Assembly (NCBI GenBank): GCA_903864275.1
Contig: CAIPFE010000059.1
Span: forward strand, 62,001 to 126,000
DNA length: 64,000 bases
Reading direction: 5' to 3'
Source of the DNA: an uncultured Mucilaginibacter sp.
GTDB lineage: Bacteria; Bacteroidota; Bacteroidia; Sphingobacteriales; Sphingobacteriaceae
Positions 1 to 8,321 of the stretch are shown here, in pieces (position 1 is the first letter of the stretch; the number at the start of each line of letters is the position of its first letter). The notes under the pieces were generated by a model. That model was not told where the DNA came from. It saw only the letters and a list, made by a program, of their open reading frames with translations, and searched no databases. Position numbers and translations under genes: made by a program.

Positions 1-1175
1 TTATTTGTTTCTTCAATAAACAGGTCCCCGTTTGGTAATACATTAGCCCGCCCCTGGCTGGTTGTTGATACTTTTGCCTTCTTTAAAAACTCGGTATAGG
101 GTGTTGCGGTTGTATTTGTTTTAAAGTTAAATATATATTCTTCATTATATCCATCTATTAGCCTGTCCTCGCCAAAAACCCTGACCGTATTGTTCCCAAA
201 AACTCCTATACGTAACGAATCAATAAACTCCGCATCATGCTGATTGAGCCATGGCCCTGTTTTTAACCACAAAATTTTATTTGTTGAACAACGGTATAAA
301 AACACCGTGCTCCTGTTTCTTAAACTGATGAGCAAATCACCTTTCATCCAATATTTACCCGAAGTTAGTGCTGGTTGTATTTCGTTAAGGTGCAGCAAAT
401 CATTTTCGTAGGGGCCCATACCCAATAATAAGGTACGGTACCCATTTTCAAACAATATTTGACCAACTGATTTTATAAAAATCAATTTACCGCCTGGCGA
501 AATTTCTGCTATTGCATCATCCTCTAAATCATTTAAAAGGCCTGGCAAAAATGCAGCAGGTTTAATTATAGCAGGAGCCCATACATTTCCATCAGCATCC
601 TGCTCGATTGAATGATGAAAAATTCCTTTAGTTCCCCATAGTAGCTTAGAATCCTTGTTGATCTTTATTAATGGAGACTGGTAATTATTGAAAACTATTG
701 AGCCATCCGGCGAAAGTAATGGATGACATACCTGTAAATCATTCTTATCCCGCCCGGGCCAAAACCCATTTTGTTTGCCATATCGCTTTATTATTTCATC
801 ATAATCCGGCCGCCATTGGTGCATTATTTTTTGATCAGAAAGCCTTATTAGTTTTACTACAGATTGATTGTCCCCTTTATCGTATGTTGCGAGCAGGATA
901 TAGCTGCTGTCGATGTAATTTCTTTCGGTTTTAAGGCCGCTGATGTTTGGGTACGTATCCGGACCGATCAGTTTGCTAGGGTGCTTAAGCTGGGTTAAGC
1001 TCTCTTTTACTAACGATGGGAACGAGGCCAAAGAAATAATAAACTGATCTGTTTTGCTATTCATCCTGTGCCTGCTGTTTCTGATACGCCAAACTTCCCA
1101 GCCAAAGGTTAGTGCAATAATAAAGGCAAACCATAAAAGGAGTAATACAAGCCACAGTGGTATTTTTCGATTCAT
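1..1175 (-). CDS. Arylsulfotransferase-like protein (partial, 3' end outside window)
   Basis: Starts at the ATG at 1173-1175 and stays open to the left edge, giving the first 391 residues. Residues about 5-26 form one hydrophobic segment, so the protein is probably membrane-anchored or exported. The rest looks like the repeated strands of the arylsulfotransferase (ASST) family: HHSIEQDADGNVW (187-199), LLHLNEIQP (260-268), GDLLISLRN (279-287) and QHDAEF (312-317), in the order usual for that family. ASST enzymes move sulfate between phenolic compounds, but many family members have no tested activity, so the substrate is unknown. It is divergent from tsaC. The frame is intact throughout. The family call is fairly secure and the reaction is not. 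Confidence 0.72.
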   Translation of the reverse strand, partial: MNRKIPLWLVLLLLWFAFIIALTFGWEVWRIRNSRHRMNSKTDQFIISLASFPSLVKESLTQLKHPSKLIGPDTYPNISGLKTERNYIDSSYILLATYDKGDNQSVVKLIRLSDQKIMHQWRPDYDEIIKRYGKQNGFWPGRDKNDLQVCHPLLSPDGSIVFNNYQSPLIKINKDSKLLWGTKGIFHHSIEQDADGNVWAPAIIKPAAFLPGLLNDLEDDAIAEISPGGKLIFIKSVGQILFENGYRTLLLGMGPYENDLLHLNEIQPALTSGKYWMKGDLLISLRNRSTVFLYRCSTNKILWLKTGPWLNQHDAEFIDSLRIGVFGNNTVRVFGEDRLIDGYNEEYIFNFKTNTTATPYTEFLKKAKVSTTSQGRANVLPNGDLFIEETN

Positions 1176-1264
1176 ATTTTTGTCAGGGACATGGATTGTT
1201 TTACCATGCCCAAATTAAGGAATAATATCTAACAGATGGATTGTTATCATTAATACATTGAGCT

Positions 1265-1272
1265 TATATTTG
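1265..1272 (+). promoter_or_regulatory. Bacteroidota -7 promoter box for tsaC
   Basis: TATATTTG matches the Bacteroidota -7 consensus TAnnTTTG. A TTG at 1241-1243 lies 21 nt upstream, at a plausible -33 spacing. The box ends only four bases before the tsaC ATG at 1277, so the transcript would have almost no leader. Confidence 0.6.
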
Positions 1273-1276
1273 CGCC

Positions 1277-1843
1277 ATGCTTAAAGATGAAGTTGCCCGG
1301 GCTTTAAAGGTTGTGCAGGAGGGCGGGACCATCCTGTATCCTACCGATACCATTTGGGGGATCGGCTGCGATGCAACCAATACCGAAGCTGTTGAGAAAA
1401 TTTACAGGTTAAAACAGCGCAATGAAGCTAAAACCATGATCATATTGCTGGACACTGAAAACAAATTGGAGAGCTACATAAGCGATGTAAACCCACTGGC
1501 CTATGAGTTGATTGAATATGCCGAACACCCATTAACATTGGTTATGCCGGGCGCTAAAAATGTTTCGCCGGCATTAATCGGCAGCGATGGCAGCTTGGGA
1601 ATCAGGGTTTCAAAACATCCTTTTTGTCAGCAATTGATACAACGCTTGCGCAAACCACTGGTATCAACATCCGCCAACATAAGCGGCAAACCATCGCCTC
1701 AATATTTTGCGCAGATAGCGCCCAAAATTATTGATGGCGTTGATTATGTAGTAGACATTGACCAGCACGATATGGAAATAAAAACACCCTCGACGATTAT
1801 GAGACTGGCACCTAACGGGAGTTTTGAGTTTATCCGCAGGTAG
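1277..1843 (+). CDS. tsaC: L-threonylcarbamoyladenylate synthase (TsaC/Sua5 family)
   Basis: Makes threonylcarbamoyl-AMP from threonine, bicarbonate and ATP, the first step of the t6A37 modification of ANN-decoding tRNAs, in the cytoplasm. The 188-residue protein has YPTDTIWGIG at 21-30, the KIYRLKQRN region at 41-49 that contacts ATP/bicarbonate in this family, and STSANISG at 130-137. It lacks the C-terminal Sua5 domain, so it is the short TsaC/YwlC-like form. The ATG at 1277 follows the -7 box directly. It is followed by cca in the same direction, and the two form a tRNA-maturation pair with miaA further down. The stop codon at 1841-1843 is immediately followed by a palindromic repeat. Confidence 0.93.
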   Translation: MLKDEVARALKVVQEGGTILYPTDTIWGIGCDATNTEAVEKIYRLKQRNEAKTMIILLDTENKLESYISDVNPLAYELIEYAEHPLTLVMPGAKNVSPALIGSDGSLGIRVSKHPFCQQLIQRLRKPLVSTSANISGKPSPQYFAQIAPKIIDGVDYVVDIDQHDMEIKTPSTIMRLAPNGSFEFIRR

Positions 1844-1917
1844 GATTTACGATTTTAGATTTACGAGTTACGATTTTGTAAATCTTTAAATCTAAAATCG
1901 TAATTCGTAAATCGTAC
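1844..1917. repeat. Palindromic word-repeat element (GATTTACGA type) between tsaC and cca
   Basis: The first arm carries copies of GATTTACGA/GATTTTAGA and the second arm (about 1888-1916) carries their reverse complements (TCTAAAATCG, TTCGTAAATCG). It begins at the base after the tsaC stop codon and ends just before the cca start at 1924. It could fold into a hairpin in the mRNA of either strand. Confidence 0.8.
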
Positions 1918-1923
1918 ATACTA

Positions 1924-3342
1924 ATGAAGAAGCACTTACAACATCCCATATTTTCAGTTATATCAAAGCTGGCTGCTGAGCAAAATTTGCAGGTTTATGC
2001 AATAGGCGGTTTTGTGCGCGATCTGTTTTTGACCCGTCCGTCAAAAGATATTGATATTGTAATTATTGGTAATGGTATTTCATTTGCGGAAAGTGTTGCA
2101 AGGAAACTGAAGGTAAAGCTATCTGTTTTTAAAAACTTTGGTACGGCATCCCTGAAATTCGGTGACCTGGAACTGGAATTTGTAGGCGCCCGCAAAGAAT
2201 CGTACCGCCTGGATTCCCGGAAACCTATTGTTGAGAACGGGACTTTGGAGGACGACCAGAAACGCCGGGATTTTACCATTAATGCCCTTGCTATTTCCCT
2301 GCACCCTGATTCATTCGGCCAACTTTTAGACCCCTTTGACGGAATTACCGACCTGGGGCAAAAATTGATCAGGACGCCGCTTAATCCCATCGAGACATTT
2401 TCGGACGATCCGTTGCGCATGCTTCGCGCAATTCGTTTTGCATCGCAGCTAAATTTTAAGATAGATGAAATCGCACTTGAAGCGATCAAGAGCACTGCGG
2501 ACAGGATCAGCATTATATCCCAGGAGCGTATTACTGATGAATTGAACAAGATTATTTTATCAGCCAAACCATCTATTGGTTTTAATTATTTATTTGATAC
2601 GGGGCTTCTGCATAAAATATTCCCGCAAATGACGGCCCTTTACGGGGTTGAGATCATCGCCGGCAAAGGCCACAAGGATAATTTTTATCACACCTTACAG
2701 GTATTAGATAATATTTCCGAAACTACTGATGACCTGTGGCTGCGTTGGGCAGCAATACTGCATGATATTGCCAAGCCTGTTACCAAACGGTTCGAACCCG
2801 GCCACGGCTGGACCTTTCACGGCCATGAAGATAAAGGAGCGAGGATGGTGCCTAAGATATTTACGCAGCTAAAGCTGCCGCTTAACGAAAAAATGAAATT
2901 TGTGCAAAAAATGGTGCTGCTGCATTTAAGGCCAATTGTCCTGGCGCAATCTATTGTCACGGATTCGGCGGTGCGGCGCTTATTATTTGAAGCCGGTGAT
3001 GATATAGAAAGCCTGATGTTGTTGTGTAAAGCGGACATCACGACAAAAAATGAATATAAAGTAAAAAAATACCGTCAGAATTTCGAGCTTGTCCAGCAAA
3101 AATTAAAGGACGTAGAAGAACGTGACAATATGCGCAACTGGCAGCCCCCGGTAACAGGCATTGATATTATGCACCTGTTTGGCATAAAAGAAGGCAGGGA
3201 AGTAGGGATTATTAAAAACCAGATAAGGGAAGCAATCCTTGAAGGTGAAATACCCAACGAACGCGAAGCCGCAATTAGTTATACTATAGCAAGAGGCACA
3301 GAAATTGGCTTAATAGTTGTAGCAAACGATTTACGATTTTAG
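1924..3342 (+). CDS. cca: CCA-adding tRNA nucleotidyltransferase with HD domain
   Basis: Class II nucleotidyltransferase of the poly(A) polymerase/CCA-adding family, expected to build or repair the 3' CCA end of tRNAs. Residues 28-33 (GGFVRD) and the metal-binding DID at 42-44 form the catalytic head, RRDFTINA at 114-121 and DDPLRMLRAIRFA at 161-173 are the neck motifs, and ILHDIAKP with His280-Asp281 starts an HD phosphohydrolase domain. Length 472 is normal for HD-containing bacterial members. None of the tRNA genes in the window appears to encode CCA, which fits a need for this enzyme. The last codons and stop (NDLRF-stop, 3328-3342) are made of a GATTTACGATTTTAG repeat, so the C-terminus has probably been rewritten by the adjacent repeat. 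Confidence 0.9.
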   Translation: MKKHLQHPIFSVISKLAAEQNLQVYAIGGFVRDLFLTRPSKDIDIVIIGNGISFAESVARKLKVKLSVFKNFGTASLKFGDLELEFVGARKESYRLDSRKPIVENGTLEDDQKRRDFTINALAISLHPDSFGQLLDPFDGITDLGQKLIRTPLNPIETFSDDPLRMLRAIRFASQLNFKIDEIALEAIKSTADRISIISQERITDELNKIILSAKPSIGFNYLFDTGLLHKIFPQMTALYGVEIIAGKGHKDNFYHTLQVLDNISETTDDLWLRWAAILHDIAKPVTKRFEPGHGWTFHGHEDKGARMVPKIFTQLKLPLNEKMKFVQKMVLLHLRPIVLAQSIVTDSAVRRLLFEAGDDIESLMLLCKADITTKNEYKVKKYRQNFELVQQKLKDVEERDNMRNWQPPVTGIDIMHLFGIKEGREVGIIKNQIREAILEGEIPNEREAAISYTIARGTEIGLIVVANDLRF

Positions 3343-3425
3343 ATTTTAGATTTGAATGGCTATATAAATCGTGGCACACCGATCTTCCGGTAATTCGTAA
3401 TTCGTAATTCTAAAATCGTAAATAA
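3327..3425. repeat. Palindromic word-repeat element overlapping the cca stop codon
   Basis: Left arm 3327-3352 (GATTTACGATTTTAGATTT) and right arm 3391-3423 (TAATTCGTAATTCGTAATTC then TAAAATCGTA) are imperfect reverse complements built from the same short words as the element at 1844-1917. The left arm overlaps the last coding bases of cca. Confidence 0.8.
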
Positions 3426-3439
3426 AACCAAAACATTAT

Positions 3440-3447
3440 TATTTTTG
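3440..3447 (+). promoter_or_regulatory. -7 promoter box for the pRiA4b-like gene
   Basis: TATTTTTG matches TAnnTTTG and lies 16 nt before the ATG at 3464, directly after the repeat element. No convincing -33 TTG was located. Confidence 0.45.
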
Positions 3448-3463
3448 TAAAAATATACAAAGA

Positions 3464-4111
3464 ATGGCACTATACAGGTTCAGGGTTACTTTTGAAGACT
3501 ACGATGATGTAATGAGGGAGATCGATGTGAAATCCAATCAAACATTTGAGGACCTTCACCGGGCAATCCACCAGTCAACAGGTTATAATTCGGAATATCC
3601 TTCCTCATTTTACATCAGTAATGATCAATGGATGAAGGGTGAGGAAATTACCTATTTGCCCAATCAAAAAAGGATTGACCGGCGAGTGCCACTGATGGAC
3701 AATGTAAAACTGCTAAGTTTTATTGATGACCCGCATCAAAAATTTTACTACACCTTTAATTTCGACCGCCCATTTGATTTTCATGTAGAGCTGATGAAAA
3801 TTATCCTTGAGGAAAAACCTGGTACGGTGTACCCCGCGGTTATAAAATCAGTTGGCGAAGCGCCGAAACAATTTGGCAATATACCGACTGTTCCAATTGT
3901 TCCGCCCGAAGGAGATGATTTTGATTTCCTGAACGAAATGGGCATAAGTGAAGAAGACACAGAAGATTTTTCGGAAGTTACGGATACCGGTGAAGAGGAT
4001 GATGAAGTAAAAAAAGTTGAAGACGAAGAAGATGACGAGTTTGGGAATGAATTCCCGGACGACGAAGGATTTGAAGATGAAGGCAAGCTGTCCGGTGGGG
4101 AAGATTATTAA
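3464..4111 (+). CDS. Plasmid pRiA4b ORF-3-like protein with acidic tail
   Basis: Residues 1 to about 140 resemble the pRiA4b ORF-3 family (opening ALYRFRVTFEDYDDV; FEDLHRAIHQSTGY; FYISNDQW), a fold often found near mobile elements but also as a chromosomal gene in Bacteroidota. No biochemical role is established that I can name. From about residue 148 to the end (215) the chain is dominated by Glu and Asp, with few hydrophobic residues, and is probably disordered. Such a tail could mimic nucleic acid or bind basic proteins, but this is inference. The gene sits between cca and miaA, both acting on tRNA, with its own -7 box, and a palindromic repeat starts two bases after its stop. Confidence 0.68.
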   Translation: MALYRFRVTFEDYDDVMREIDVKSNQTFEDLHRAIHQSTGYNSEYPSSFYISNDQWMKGEEITYLPNQKRIDRRVPLMDNVKLLSFIDDPHQKFYYTFNFDRPFDFHVELMKIILEEKPGTVYPAVIKSVGEAPKQFGNIPTVPIVPPEGDDFDFLNEMGISEEDTEDFSEVTDTGEEDDEVKKVEDEEDDEFGNEFPDDEGFEDEGKLSGGEDY

Positions 4112-4113
4112 AT

Positions 4114-4221
4114 TGGTTCATAGTTGATGGTTCATAGTAGCTGCGTTGAGCGAAATTGTTCTTTCTATAAACTGTCAACCATAATCCACAAACTATTGAC
4201 TATGAACTATTAACCATGAAC
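4114..4221. repeat. Palindromic word-repeat element (GGTTCATAG type)
   Basis: Left arm 4114-4138 repeats GGTTCATAG and the right arm 4173-4221 carries CTATGAACT/ACCATGAAC reverse-complement words. It starts two bases after the preceding stop codon and runs up to the miaA start. Confidence 0.75.
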
Positions 4222-4222
4222 T

Positions 4223-5131
4223 ATGAATAAACTGATAGTAATTGCAGGTCCTACCGCTTCGGGCAAAAGTGCGGCGGCAATTGAATTGGCAAAATATTAC
4301 AATACCGTCATAGTTTCTGCAGACTCCCGTCAGTTTTATCGTGAAATGTCAATAGGGACCGCAAAACCCAGCCGCGACGAGTTGGCTGAAGTAAAGCACT
4401 ACTTTATTAATTCATTATCTATTACCGACATATTTACAGCGGGTGATTATGAAAAACGCTGCCTGGCTTTGCTGAATGATCTTTTCAAGGTTCACGACAT
4501 CGTGATATTAGTAGGAGGATCTGGCTTATTCATTAAGGCCGTTTGTGAAGGGTTTGACGAGTTCCCTGATCCCGTACCAGGTTTGAGGGAAACATTAAAT
4601 AAGGAGCTCGAAGAAAATGGAATTGGCTATTTGCAGGAAAAATTAAAAGTTTCCGATCCCGAATATTATGATGTGGTTGATATCAACAATCCGCAACGTG
4701 TTATCAGGGCGCTTGAGGTGTCAGAAAGTACGGGCAAACCGTTTTCATCATATCATAAATCCACACCCGGTAAACGGCCATTCCGCATCATAAAATTTGG
4801 CCTGAACTTACCAAGAGCCGATTTATACCAGCGTATTAACCACCGCGTTAATATCATGATACAACAAGGCCTGGTTAACGAAGCCAAATCGCTATTGACA
4901 CACAGACGTTTGAATGCGCTAAATACGGTAGGCTACAGCGAGCTTTTTGAATATTTTGACGGCAAAATAAACCTGACCGATGCCGTCGAACTCATCAAAC
5001 AAAACACCCGCCGTTTTGCGAAAAGGCAAATGACCTGGTTCGGGAAAGATGATGAAATATTATGGTTGGAGGCTGATAAACCAAGCCTGGTTAATGATAT
5101 GATATCTGAGATAAACGCAATTACAGAATAA
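4223..5131 (+). CDS. miaA: tRNA dimethylallyltransferase
   Basis: Transfers the dimethylallyl group from DMAPP to N6 of A37 in tRNAs reading UNN codons. The P-loop GPTASGKS is at 9-16 and the substrate-binding DSRQFY at 34-39; further conserved segments are IGTAKPS (44-50), LVGGSGLF and NPQRVIRALEV, and the C-terminal QNTRRFAKRQMTWF that contacts the anticodon loop. Length 302 is typical. The start at 4223 touches the preceding repeat; ATG-AAT-AAA is chosen because the conserved LIVIAGPTASGKS follows at once. It is convergent with rfbA, with only three bases between the ends. Confidence 0.95.
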   Translation: MNKLIVIAGPTASGKSAAAIELAKYYNTVIVSADSRQFYREMSIGTAKPSRDELAEVKHYFINSLSITDIFTAGDYEKRCLALLNDLFKVHDIVILVGGSGLFIKAVCEGFDEFPDPVPGLRETLNKELEENGIGYLQEKLKVSDPEYYDVVDINNPQRVIRALEVSESTGKPFSSYHKSTPGKRPFRIIKFGLNLPRADLYQRINHRVNIMIQQGLVNEAKSLLTHRRLNALNTVGYSELFEYFDGKINLTDAVELIKQNTRRFAKRQMTWFGKDDEILWLEADKPSLVNDMISEINAITE

Positions 5132-5134
5132 TGA

Positions 5135-5995
5135 TTAGTTCAAAAGGGTTTGCAAATAGGCCCCATAACCACTTTTTATATATTTAGCTACCAATACTTT
5201 CAACTGTTGGTCATCAATAAATCCGCGGCGATAGGCTACTTCTTCAATACAACCGATTTTTGTGGCTTGTCGTTTTTCAATTACCCGCACATATTCTGAG
5301 GCATCACTTAATGAATCAAAGGTCCCCGTGTCCAGCCATGCTGTGCCCCTATCCATAACGCCAACGTGTAAATCACCACGCTCCAGGTAAAATTTATTTA
5401 CATCGGTAATCTCATATTCTCCGCGCGGCGATGGCTGTAAATTTTTTGCGATCTCAATTACACTGTTATCATAAAAATAAAGGCCGGGAACAGCAAAACT
5501 TGATTTTGGCTTATGGGGTTTTTCCTCGATTGATAAGGCTTTTAGATCTTTATCAAATTCAACAACCCCATACCTTTCCGGATCGGCAACGGGGTAAGCA
5601 AAAATGGCTGCACCTTCCACATCATTAAAACTGCGGATCAATTCACTAAAGCCGGTTCCGTAAAATATATTATCACCCAGTATAAGCGCTACTTTTTCGT
5701 TACCAATAAACTGCTCCCCTATTACGAAGGCCTGCGCAAGCCCGTTTGGTTTTTCCTGGATGGCATATTCAAAACTGCAGCCCAGCTCACGGCCATCACC
5801 AAGCAGCCGTTTAAAGCTTTCATTATCCTCCGCAGTGGTAATAATCAATATTTCCCTGATATCTGCCTGCATTAGCACTGACAAGGGATAGTAGATCATA
5901 GGTTTATCATAAATAGGCATCAATTGCTTACTTATTGCCCGGGTTATCGGGTAAAGCCTTGTACCGGATCCGCCGGCTAAAATGATGCCTTTCAT
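5135..5995 (-). CDS. rfbA: Glucose-1-phosphate thymidylyltransferase
   Basis: Makes dTDP-glucose from dTTP and glucose-1-phosphate, the entry step to dTDP-L-rhamnose. The N-terminus MKGIILAGGSGTRLYPIT with the following SKQLMPIYDKPMIYYPL is diagnostic of RmlA, and LGDNIFYG, EEKPHKPKS and GEYEITDVN are in family order. Length 286 is normal. It is last in a leftward operon after fcl and rfbD, three bases from rfbD. The dTDP-glucose dehydratase (rfbB) and epimerase (rfbC) are not in the window, so the pathway must be completed elsewhere. Confidence 0.95.
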   Translation of the reverse strand: MKGIILAGGSGTRLYPITRAISKQLMPIYDKPMIYYPLSVLMQADIREILIITTAEDNESFKRLLGDGRELGCSFEYAIQEKPNGLAQAFVIGEQFIGNEKVALILGDNIFYGTGFSELIRSFNDVEGAAIFAYPVADPERYGVVEFDKDLKALSIEEKPHKPKSSFAVPGLYFYDNSVIEIAKNLQPSPRGEYEITDVNKFYLERGDLHVGVMDRGTAWLDTGTFDSLSDASEYVRVIEKRQATKIGCIEEVAYRRGFIDDQQLKVLVAKYIKSGYGAYLQTLLN

Positions 5996-5998
5996 AAA

Positions 5999-6862
5999 TT
6001 ATTGCTTATGCTTGAGTTTGCCGATGCAAATTATTAAACTATCCCGCCAATATGGAATTTCCATGCCGAATTCTTTTTTGATCTTGCTTTTATCCATCAC
6101 CGAATAAGCAGGGCGGGTTGCTCTCGTTACGTACTCATCCGTTCGTACAGGGATTGCTTTCACTTTAGTACCTGATATATCAAATATAGTTTTTGCAAAA
6201 TCATACCACGACGCCACCCCTTCATTACTGTAATGATAAGTACCGTAAGCCGTGCTGCCACTCCCAATTATTTGCAGAATACATGCAGCAAGGTCAATAG
6301 CATAGGTCGGTGTCCCAACCTGGTCAGCTATAATTTTTAATTCGTCCTTTTCGGCACCAAGTTTTAACATGGTTTTTACAAAATTAGCCCCGTACTCTGA
6401 ATAGAGCCAACCGGTACGAATGATGAAATATTTTTTCAGCATCCTTTCAACCGCCTTTTCGCCTTCAAGTTTAGTTTGCCCATACACACTAACCGGGTTT
6501 GCTGCATCTTCTTCGGTAAGCGGGCTGGATTTATCGCCCTTAAAAACAAAATCTGTTGATATATGAATCAAGACCGCCCCCTTTTCGGCACAAAACCTGC
6601 TTAATTTTTCAACACCTGTTTTGTTTATTTTCATGGGCAGTTCCAGCTCGTCTTCGGCCTTATCTACAGCCGTGTAAGCTGCACAGTTAATGCAGTATGC
6701 CGGCTTATAAGTATCAAAAACCTTTCTTAAGGCATCACTATCCAATATATTGGCTTCACTTTCTGAAGGAAAAAAAACAAAAGGTACCTTCTCTTTCCCG
6801 GCAATATCTTTCAGGCATTGTCCCAATTGCCCCGATGCACCAAAAACTACTATATTACTCAT
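5999..6862 (-). CDS. rfbD: dTDP-4-dehydrorhamnose reductase
   Basis: Extended short-chain dehydrogenase that reduces dTDP-4-keto-L-rhamnose to dTDP-L-rhamnose with NAD(P)H. A Rossmann motif GASGQLGQ is at 8-15, STDFVF at 102-107 gives the catalytic Thr103, and Tyr127-x3-Lys131 (YGQTK) is the active-site pair. The C-terminal RPAYSVMDKSKI matches RmlD proteins. Length 287 is normal. It lies between fcl upstream and rfbA downstream on the same strand, with short spacers, so one transcript is likely. Confidence 0.93.
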   Translation of the reverse strand: MSNIVVFGASGQLGQCLKDIAGKEKVPFVFFPSESEANILDSDALRKVFDTYKPAYCINCAAYTAVDKAEDELELPMKINKTGVEKLSRFCAEKGAVLIHISTDFVFKGDKSSPLTEEDAANPVSVYGQTKLEGEKAVERMLKKYFIIRTGWLYSEYGANFVKTMLKLGAEKDELKIIADQVGTPTYAIDLAACILQIIGSGSTAYGTYHYSNEGVASWYDFAKTIFDISGTKVKAIPVRTDEYVTRATRPAYSVMDKSKIKKEFGMEIPYWRDSLIICIGKLKHKQ

Positions 6863-6892
6863 AACTATGATTTGAAAGGAATATGGTAATCA

Positions 6893-7828
6893 TTACCCCT
6901 TTGCGAATTTATTTAAAAAATCCTGGTAAGCTAATTTAATGCCGTCTTCGAGATCAATTTTATGCTTCCAGCCCTTACGGTGCAATTTTGTAACGTCCAT
7001 CAATTTACGGGGCGTACCGTCGGGTTTCGAAGCATCGAAATCTATATCTCCTGTATACCCCACTATTTTTTTAATTAACAAGGCAAGGTCTTTAACAGAT
7101 ATGTCACTGCCCGTGCCAATGTTTATAAAGCCGGGCTCGTCATAGTTTTGCATCAAATAAAAACAGGCGTCAGCAAGGTCGTCGGCAAACAAAAACTCGC
7201 GTTTTGGCAAGCCGGTTCCCCAAATAGTTACGGTCGGGGCATTTTGCTCTTTCGCCTCATGAAAACGCCTGATCAAAGCCGGCAGAACATGTGAGTTACG
7301 GGGATGGTAATTGTCATTAAAACCATATAAATTAGTGGGCATCACCGAAATAAAATTACAGCCATATTGCGCGCGATAAGCATCGCACATTTTAATACCG
7401 GCAATTTTTGCAATAGCATACGGTTCGTTCGTTGATTCAAGCGGGCCGGTTAACAAATACTCTTCTTTTAAAGGTTGCGGGGCCATTTTAGGATAAATAC
7501 AACTCGATCCTAAAAACATCAGTTTTTTTACACCATTGAGGTAGGAATTGTGGATGATATTGTTTTGTATTTGCAGGTTATCATATAAAAATTCAGCCCG
7601 GTAAGTATTATTGGCGGCAATACCGCCAACTTTTGCTGCAGCTAAAAATACATAATCCGGTTTTTCCTGCTCAAAAAAATCAATTACCTGTTGTTGATGG
7701 CGAAGATCGAGTGTATCCGAGGTTCGGGTTATAAAGGTAGTATATCCTTCCTTTTCCAGTTTCCGGTGGATGGCTGAACCAACCATTCCCCTGTGTCCCG
7801 CTATATATATTTTTGCGCTTTTATCCAT
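6893..7828 (-). CDS. fcl: GDP-L-fucose synthase
   Basis: NADPH-dependent epimerase/reductase that turns GDP-4-keto-6-deoxymannose into GDP-L-fucose. From the chosen ATG at 7828 the protein begins MDKSAKIYIAGHRGMVGSAI; GHRGMVG binds the nucleotide, GSSCIYP holds the catalytic Ser/Cys, and YAIAK is the Tyr-Lys pair. An ATG 12 bases upstream (7840) lies inside the GGTTCATT repeat and adds MNHN; it is less likely to be the true start. GDP-mannose 4,6-dehydratase (gmd) is not in the window. Its partners rfbD and rfbA serve rhamnose, so this operon supplies two different deoxyhexoses, probably for surface polysaccharide. Confidence 0.92.
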   Translation of the reverse strand: MDKSAKIYIAGHRGMVGSAIHRKLEKEGYTTFITRTSDTLDLRHQQQVIDFFEQEKPDYVFLAAAKVGGIAANNTYRAEFLYDNLQIQNNIIHNSYLNGVKKLMFLGSSCIYPKMAPQPLKEEYLLTGPLESTNEPYAIAKIAGIKMCDAYRAQYGCNFISVMPTNLYGFNDNYHPRNSHVLPALIRRFHEAKEQNAPTVTIWGTGLPKREFLFADDLADACFYLMQNYDEPGFINIGTGSDISVKDLALLIKKIVGYTGDIDFDASKPDGTPRKLMDVTKLHRKGWKHKIDLEDGIKLAYQDFLNKFAKG

Positions 7829-7832
7829 GTTG

Positions 7833-7939
7833 TGGTTCATTGGTTCATTGGTTCATTGGTTCATTAGTATATGGCGACGATTTTACTGCTTAGCTAATGA
7901 AGCAGACCAATGAACTAATGAACCAATGAACTAATGAAC
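7833..7939. repeat. Palindromic word-repeat element (GGTTCATT type)
   Basis: Left arm 7833-7867 is four near-perfect copies of TGGTTCAT; the right arm 7894-7939 has AATGAACC/AATGAACT words in reverse complement. On the minus strand it starts three bases after the stop of the DUF3467 gene and ends over the upstream ATG of fcl. Confidence 0.88.
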
Positions 7940-7942
7940 ATT

Positions 7943-8254
7943 TCACGCTTGCCCCATTGTACCGCCAAAATTCATTGGAAACCCGGATGGATCCTGCTGA
8001 ATTTTAATACGGCCATTGATGGTTTCAAACTTTTCGAGGTTATCTTCTAATGCGGTTAATAAGCGCTTGGCGTGTTCGGGTGTTAAAATAATCCTTGATT
8101 TTACTTTGGCCTTTGGCACACCGGGCATTACCCTGATAAAATCAAGCACAAATTCAGAACTTGAATGTGTAATAATTGCCAGGTTTGAATATATGCCTTC
8201 TGCAATCTCTTCAGAAAGCTCAATATTCAGCTGATTTTCATTTTGCTCTTCCAT
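7943..8254 (-). CDS. DUF3467 domain protein
   Basis: A 103-residue soluble protein opening MEEQNENQLNIELSEEIAEGIYSNLAIITHSSSEFVLDF, with FIRVMPGVPKAKVKSRIILTPEHAKRLL following. This matches DUF3467, a small domain common in Bacteroidota and often coded just after rpoC; no function is known to me. It has no signal peptide. It lies beyond a hairpin terminator downstream of rpoC, so it may be read by terminator read-through or from its own promoter, which I could not identify. Confidence 0.8.
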   Translation of the reverse strand: MEEQNENQLNIELSEEIAEGIYSNLAIITHSSSEFVLDFIRVMPGVPKAKVKSRIILTPEHAKRLLTALEDNLEKFETINGRIKIQQDPSGFPMNFGGTMGQA

Positions 8255-8270
8255 GGTACTAAAATAGTAA

Positions 8271-8294
8271 AGCCTTCCCGTAAACGGGAAGGCT
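8271..8294 (-). terminator. Hairpin terminator after rpoC
   Basis: A perfect 10-bp stem AGCCTTCCCG / CGGGAAGGCT with a TAAA loop. It lies between the rpoC stop (8322) and the DUF3467 start, followed on the minus strand by a T-rich stretch. It most likely ends or attenuates the rpoBC transcript. Confidence 0.75.
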
Positions 8295-8321
8295 TATTAA
8301 AATATTTGTTAACTAACCTGG

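Noticed and set aside
7833..7939. Tandem TGGTTCAT copies considered as a CRISPR array
   Set aside because: The units are about 9 nt with no spacers, and they are followed by a reverse-complement arm. No cas gene is in the window.
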